From Siniperca chuatsi (lineage: Eukaryota > Chordata > Actinopteri > Centrarchiformes > Sinipercidae), in the NCBI RefSeq assembly GCF_020085105.1, contig NC_058063.1:14804762-14868761 (forward strand): 64,000 nucleotides of DNA, written 5' to 3'. Below, piece by piece: positions 63,924-64,000 of this stretch. The notes under the pieces were generated by a model. The model saw only the letters and a program-made list of their open reading frames with translations. It did no database searches and was not told where the DNA came from. Each line of letters opens with the position of its first letter. The stretch's first letter is position 1. The translations under genes and the position numbers were made by a program.

Positions 63924-64000
63924 CCACTGCATTGTAGTGTGAAATAATCCATTTAATAATTGTTTTTGGCATATGAATGCTCAATTTAAAATGCCATGAT

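Larger units (their letters stand above)
32561..64000 (+). repeat. Tandem tRNA-Asn array, 27 units, higher-order period about 2150 bp
   Basis: A shared anchor (TTGGACTTAARGGTGGGGTG) begins at 33077, 34334, 35315, 36574, 37831, 38958, 40235, 41826, 42772, 44041, 45322, 46208, 47472, 48501, 50113, 51008, 52276, 53163, 54426, 55310, 56574, 57672, 59310, 60196, 61211, 62466 and 63352. Most spacings are about 1255-1285 bp (long unit) or 881-895 bp (short unit). They alternate regularly from 50113 to 56574, giving a long+short period of about 2150 bp. Long units carry a tRNA 5' half, a full tRNA and a LINE-like tail. Short units carry a 5' half, a full tRNA and a 3' half. The array continues past the right edge. 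Tandem tRNA arrays are known in teleosts. Confidence 0.95.

Noticed and set aside
32561-64000. CRISPR-like regular repeats
   Set aside because: The regular spacing reflects kilobase units with tRNA genes in eukaryotic DNA. There are no short direct repeats with unique spacers.

Overview
The window looks like the nuclear genome of a teleost fish. It carries a vertebrate chromatin-remodeller gene with compact AG/GT introns, many CA/GT microsatellites, hAT-type transposon debris of the kind common in fish, and a large tandem array of asparagine tRNA genes. Nothing bacterial or viral is visible as a working unit.

Region 1 (1-26341, minus strand) is most of one gene, chd3 (Mi-2 alpha, the ATPase of the NuRD complex). 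Thirty-five coding exons can be placed by reading frame, splice sites and protein similarity. They run from the start codon at 26341 to an exon at 628-736, and together code for 1820 complete codons. The order is acidic N-terminus, CHDNT domain, two PHD fingers, tandem chromodomains, SNF2 ATPase, DUF1087/1086 region, charged linker and the start of the CHD C-terminal domain. The last exons lie beyond the left edge. Introns hold microsatellites, a BED-finger hAT remnant and a CpG-rich block in intron 1. One intron (10549-10976) is bracketed by complementary AC and GU repeats.

Region 2 (26342-about 31940) is the chd3 upstream region and intergenic DNA. I see no convincing gene there. It has simple repeats, two hAT-like MITEs and possible YY1-type motifs near the chd3 start.

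Region 3 (about 31940-64000) is a tandem array built around tRNA-Asn(GTT). A single minus-strand gene with a 12-T terminator sits at the left edge. To its right are 27 direct units on the plus strand that run off the right edge. Most units alternate between a long form (about 1260 bp, with a LINE-like 3' end) and a short form (about 886 bp), giving a higher-order repeat of about 2150 bp. I count 16 perfect 74-nt tRNA-Asn genes (15 plus, 1 minus), one with a single substitution, and nine damaged full-length copies. There are also 31 truncated 5' halves that stop in the anticodon loop and 13 truncated 3' halves that begin there. A larger duplication of about 9.1-9.2 kb is superimposed. Several short scrambled patches may be real rearrangements or assembly errors. 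The two gene regions have no evident functional link.
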